Shown: positions 12,978 through 15,193 of the stretch, one piece after another
Numbering within the stretch: position 1 is the stretch's first letter
How the letters are laid out: every line of letters starts with the position of its first letter
Assembly: GCA_945873015.1 (NCBI GenBank)
Contig: CAMCBY010000038.1
Span: 1-15,193, forward strand
Direction of reading: 5' to 3'
Source: Klebsiella pneumoniae
GTDB lineage: Bacteria > Pseudomonadota > Gammaproteobacteria > Ga0077536
Length of the DNA stretch: 15,193 nucleotides
Made by a program: the position numbers and the translations under genes
The notes under the pieces: generated by a model
The model's database searches: none
The model's input: only the letters and a program-made list of their open reading frames with translations
Told to the model about the DNA's origin: nothing

Positions 12978-13921
12978 TGTCCGAAGCCCAGACCAGCACA
13001 CGTTCCGGTCTGTCGGAAAGCGCGCCGAACAACGGCACAGTAAAAGAGCTCGACGGCAAATCCTGCGTCTTCTATGACGGCTACTGGATTCGTCGCTATG
13101 AAGTACCGAAAGATGAAGCCGCCGCCCGCCGCGAACTGATAGACCAACTGACCAAACGCGTTTTCCATCACACCGAGCCCGGCATCAATACACCGGGTTA
13201 CAACCTCGCCGAAGCCCGCCAGGCATACGAAACCGAGACCGACAAAGACCATCGGCGCGTCAACGCGGCAATGCTGGCCGGAGCTCTGCTCAACCGCGGC
13301 TCCGATATCTTTACGATGATCTTCGAGCTCAATCGTCGCGGCATCGAAATCACGCAGTCGAACGAATTGATGCTGGAATGCGAGTCCTGTTTTCTGGAGG
13401 CCTTTGATCTCGGTAAACAGGTCAAACATTACAGCGGCGAAGAAGGCCTCGATGAGTTGTGGGGCGAGCCGCTGAAAGTGTTCTACATGCCGGTCGCGGA
13501 GTTCTACGAGTCGCGCTATATCAAGATTGCTCAGACCATGGCGGCGATCGACGGCATCGGTGACTGCCTGCTCGACACCTTCGCGGTGGTGCCAGGGTTC
13601 GATGGTCTGCCGGTCAAAGTGATGGCCTATACACGCGCCGCGAAACTTGAAAGTGAAACCATCAAGACCGACCCGGCGATCTTCCGCGTGTGGCCGGATT
13701 TTGTCGTGACGGGTGACAACCTGTGGGACTACGAGCCGGAACGGCGCCTGTCCGATGATAGTCACGCCATTGTTGAACAAGGTACGAAGCTGGTGCGTGA
13801 AGGCAAACGTCTGATCGAATGGATAGCGTTCGCACGTGTGCCGATGCCGAAGACGACCGAGAATTTCTTCAAGCGTTGCGCCAACTTCAAGAGCGCGGTC
13901 GAAGCCGCCCGCGCGGCCTGA
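12959..13921 (+). CDS. Uncharacterised soluble protein, 320 residues
   Basis: I do not recognise this protein. It is acidic-to-neutral, without signal peptide or membrane helices, and well supported as coding by its length, even composition and structured look. Notable segments are CVFYDGYWIRRYEVP (36-50), LTKRVFHHTEPGINTPGYNL (64-83), RRVNAAMLAGALLNRGSDIFTMIFEL (99-124), a Cx2C pair (C141, C144), KQVKHYSGEEGLDELWGEPLK (153-173), EFYESRYIKIAQTM (181-194) and VWPDFVVTGDNLWDYEP (244-260). The conserved-looking His pair (70-71) and H157 could be functional but are unproven. The start is uncertain: ATG 12959, 12965 or 12977. None has a ribosome site, and 12977 overlaps the stop of a possible leader ORF. 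The next gene starts 19 bases after its stop, so the two are probably co-transcribed. Confidence 0.8.
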   Translation: MPMPSLMSEAQTSTRSGLSESAPNNGTVKELDGKSCVFYDGYWIRRYEVPKDEAAARRELIDQLTKRVFHHTEPGINTPGYNLAEARQAYETETDKDHRRVNAAMLAGALLNRGSDIFTMIFELNRRGIEITQSNELMLECESCFLEAFDLGKQVKHYSGEEGLDELWGEPLKVFYMPVAEFYESRYIKIAQTMAAIDGIGDCLLDTFAVVPGFDGLPVKVMAYTRAAKLESETIKTDPAIFRVWPDFVVTGDNLWDYEPERRLSDDSHAIVEQGTKLVREGKRLIEWIAFARVPMPKTTENFFKRCANFKSAVEAARAA

Positions 13922-13940
13922 TAGCCGCTCCCTGCCTGTC

Positions 13941-15193
13941 ATGAGCTCGAGCGTGCTGCACGAGCTGTCTGCCATCGTCGGCGCTGAGCATGTGCTGCAA
14001 GGCGAAGATTGTGCCCGCTACGACATCGACGAGCGCCGCCTCTATCAGGGGCGCGCGCGGGCCGTGGTGCGTCCCGCCAATGTCGATGAAGTATCGCGCG
14101 TGGTCGCCTGCTGCGTGGCGCTGCGGGTGGCGATGGTGCCGCACGGCGGCAATACCGGTTATTGCGGTGGCGCGACTGCCGACGCCTCGGGCAGCCAGGT
14201 GGTGATCAGTCTGGAACGCTTGAATCGGGTGCTGGCGGTCGATGCCGAGGCCTGCACCATCACGCTTGAAGCGGGGGTGGTCTTGGCCGCAGCGCAGGCC
14301 GCCGCCAGTGCACAGCAGCGGCTGTTGCCGCTCGCGATGGGTTCGCAGGGCAGTTGTCAGATTGGCGGCAATCTCTCCACCAACGCCGGTGGTCTGGCGG
14401 TATTAAAATACGGCACGACACGCGATTTGACGCTTGGCCTGCAGGTAGTGCTGCCCGATGGACGCGTGCTCAATCAGCTCTCTTGCTTGCGCAAGGACAA
14501 TACCGGCTACGATCTCAAACAATGGTTCATCGGTGCTGAAGGCAGCCTCGGCATCATCACTGCGGCGGTGCTCAAGCTCTATCCGCAGGCACAGCGCAAT
14601 TGTGCGTGGCTCAGTATCGGCCACGCCGCCGACGCCTTGCCGCTGCTCAGCGCGCTGCGCGCAATGAGTCGCGACGGCGTGACTTCGTTTGAATACATGA
14701 GTGGTGAAGCGCTCGCGCTGCTGACACTCGCCATGCCGGAACTCTCGCCGCCGGTCGCGGCCGAGCACCATGTGCTGGTGGAAATGCTGTGTGAGGAGGG
14801 CGATGAGGTGCTCGAACGGGCGCTCATCCACGCCCACGCGGATGGCCTGGTGGGCGAGGTGGTGGTTGCCCAGAACGAATCGCAGCGTCGCCAGTTGTGG
14901 CATTTGCGTGAGTCGATTCCACGCGCCGAAAAATTGCTCGGTGGTTCGGTGAAACACGATGTGTCCGTGCCTCTCGGTGAGGTTGGCAATTACGTCATGG
15001 CGGCGCGTACTGCGGTGCTTGCGCGTTGGCCGCAGGCGCGCTTGTCGGTTTACGGCCATGTCGGCGACGGCAATGTGCACTTCAATGTGCTGGCACCGGC
15101 CGATGTTGATGCTGAACAGTTCAAAACCAGTGCAGGTGAGGCTGTCAGCGAAGTGGTGCACGATCTCGCGCATGCCATGCACGGCAGTTTCAG
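13941..15193 (+). CDS. FAD-linked D-2-hydroxyacid dehydrogenase-like oxidase (3' end outside window)
   Basis: The frame runs 417 codons to the right edge without a stop; full family members are about 460-470 residues, so roughly 50 are missing. It is a VAO/PCMH-type flavoprotein like D-2-hydroxyglutarate, D-lactate and glycolate (GlcD) dehydrogenases, which oxidise 2-hydroxyacids to 2-oxoacids. FAD-binding motifs are VPHGGNTGYCGGA (66-78), IGGNLSTNAGG (141-151) and WFIGAEGSLGI (195-205). The C-terminal FAD-oxidase domain has SVKHDVSVPL (336-345) and the metal-site VYGHVGDGNVHFNV (370-383), and the last residues seen (HGSF) begin the usual HGSxSxEHG end. The KHDVSVP and GHVGDGN signatures favour the D-2-hydroxyglutarate dehydrogenase branch, but the exact substrate is open. 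ATG 13941 lacks a clear ribosome site and follows the unknown gene by 19 bases. Confidence 0.9.
   Translation, partial: MSSSVLHELSAIVGAEHVLQGEDCARYDIDERRLYQGRARAVVRPANVDEVSRVVACCVALRVAMVPHGGNTGYCGGATADASGSQVVISLERLNRVLAVDAEACTITLEAGVVLAAAQAAASAQQRLLPLAMGSQGSCQIGGNLSTNAGGLAVLKYGTTRDLTLGLQVVLPDGRVLNQLSCLRKDNTGYDLKQWFIGAEGSLGIITAAVLKLYPQAQRNCAWLSIGHAADALPLLSALRAMSRDGVTSFEYMSGEALALLTLAMPELSPPVAAEHHVLVEMLCEEGDEVLERALIHAHADGLVGEVVVAQNESQRRQLWHLRESIPRAEKLLGGSVKHDVSVPLGEVGNYVMAARTAVLARWPQARLSVYGHVGDGNVHFNVLAPADVDAEQFKTSAGEAVSEVVHDLAHAMHGSF

Noticed and set aside
14403..15182. 259-codon open frame on the minus strand opposite the FAD oxidase
   Set aside because: The plus-strand frame carries clear FAD-binding motifs, and the minus frame is its His/Arg-rich shadow.

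Overview
The window is a GC-rich, gene-dense stretch of an ordinary bacterial chromosome, most likely from a gammaproteobacterium or a close proteobacterial relative. This rests on the short class II (E. coli-type) dihydroorotase, a periplasmic FkpA/Mip-type FKBP isomerase, an AlkK-like acyl-CoA ligase and the strong G/C third-position bias. I see no insertion sequences, tRNA or rRNA genes, CRISPR arrays or phage genes. The exact taxon cannot be fixed from the sequence alone.

Left part (1-4961): the 3' end of an AsmA-like gene runs rightward into a leftward three-gene group. That group encodes two different FkbM-family methyltransferases and one protein that joins a SAM methyltransferase to a family 2 glycosyltransferase of the polyprenyl-phosphate sugar synthase type. 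Facing away from them is a multi-spanning GT39-type (GT-C) glycosyltransferase. GT-C enzymes use polyprenyl-phosphate sugars as donors, so the set reads as a small surface-glycan module: make a lipid-linked sugar, transfer it on the outer face of the inner membrane, and O-methylate the glycan or its precursor.

Middle part (4985-10778, all leftward): pyrC, bioA, an unrecognised 180-residue protein, a nucleoside-phosphorylase-fold (MTA/SAH nucleosidase-like) protein and a spore-photoproduct-lyase-like radical SAM protein. Each overlaps the next by exactly 4 bases, so they look like one translationally coupled operon. Downstream lie a signal-peptide-bearing FKBP isomerase and a small conserved-looking protein. 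The nucleosidase next to the radical SAM enzyme suggests that it may remove the by-product 5'-deoxyadenosine.

Right part (10779-15193, all rightward): an AlkK-like acyl-CoA ligase is divergent from pyrC. About 400 bases with several inverted repeats follow, including a possible 29-codon leader ORF. Then come an unrecognised 320-residue soluble protein and a truncated FAD-linked D-2-hydroxyacid dehydrogenase-like oxidase. Nothing here is a clear new defence or mobile system. The most interesting items are the radical SAM/nucleosidase operon, the glycan-methylation module, the leader ORF overlapping the unknown gene's start, and a possibly leaderless pyrC.
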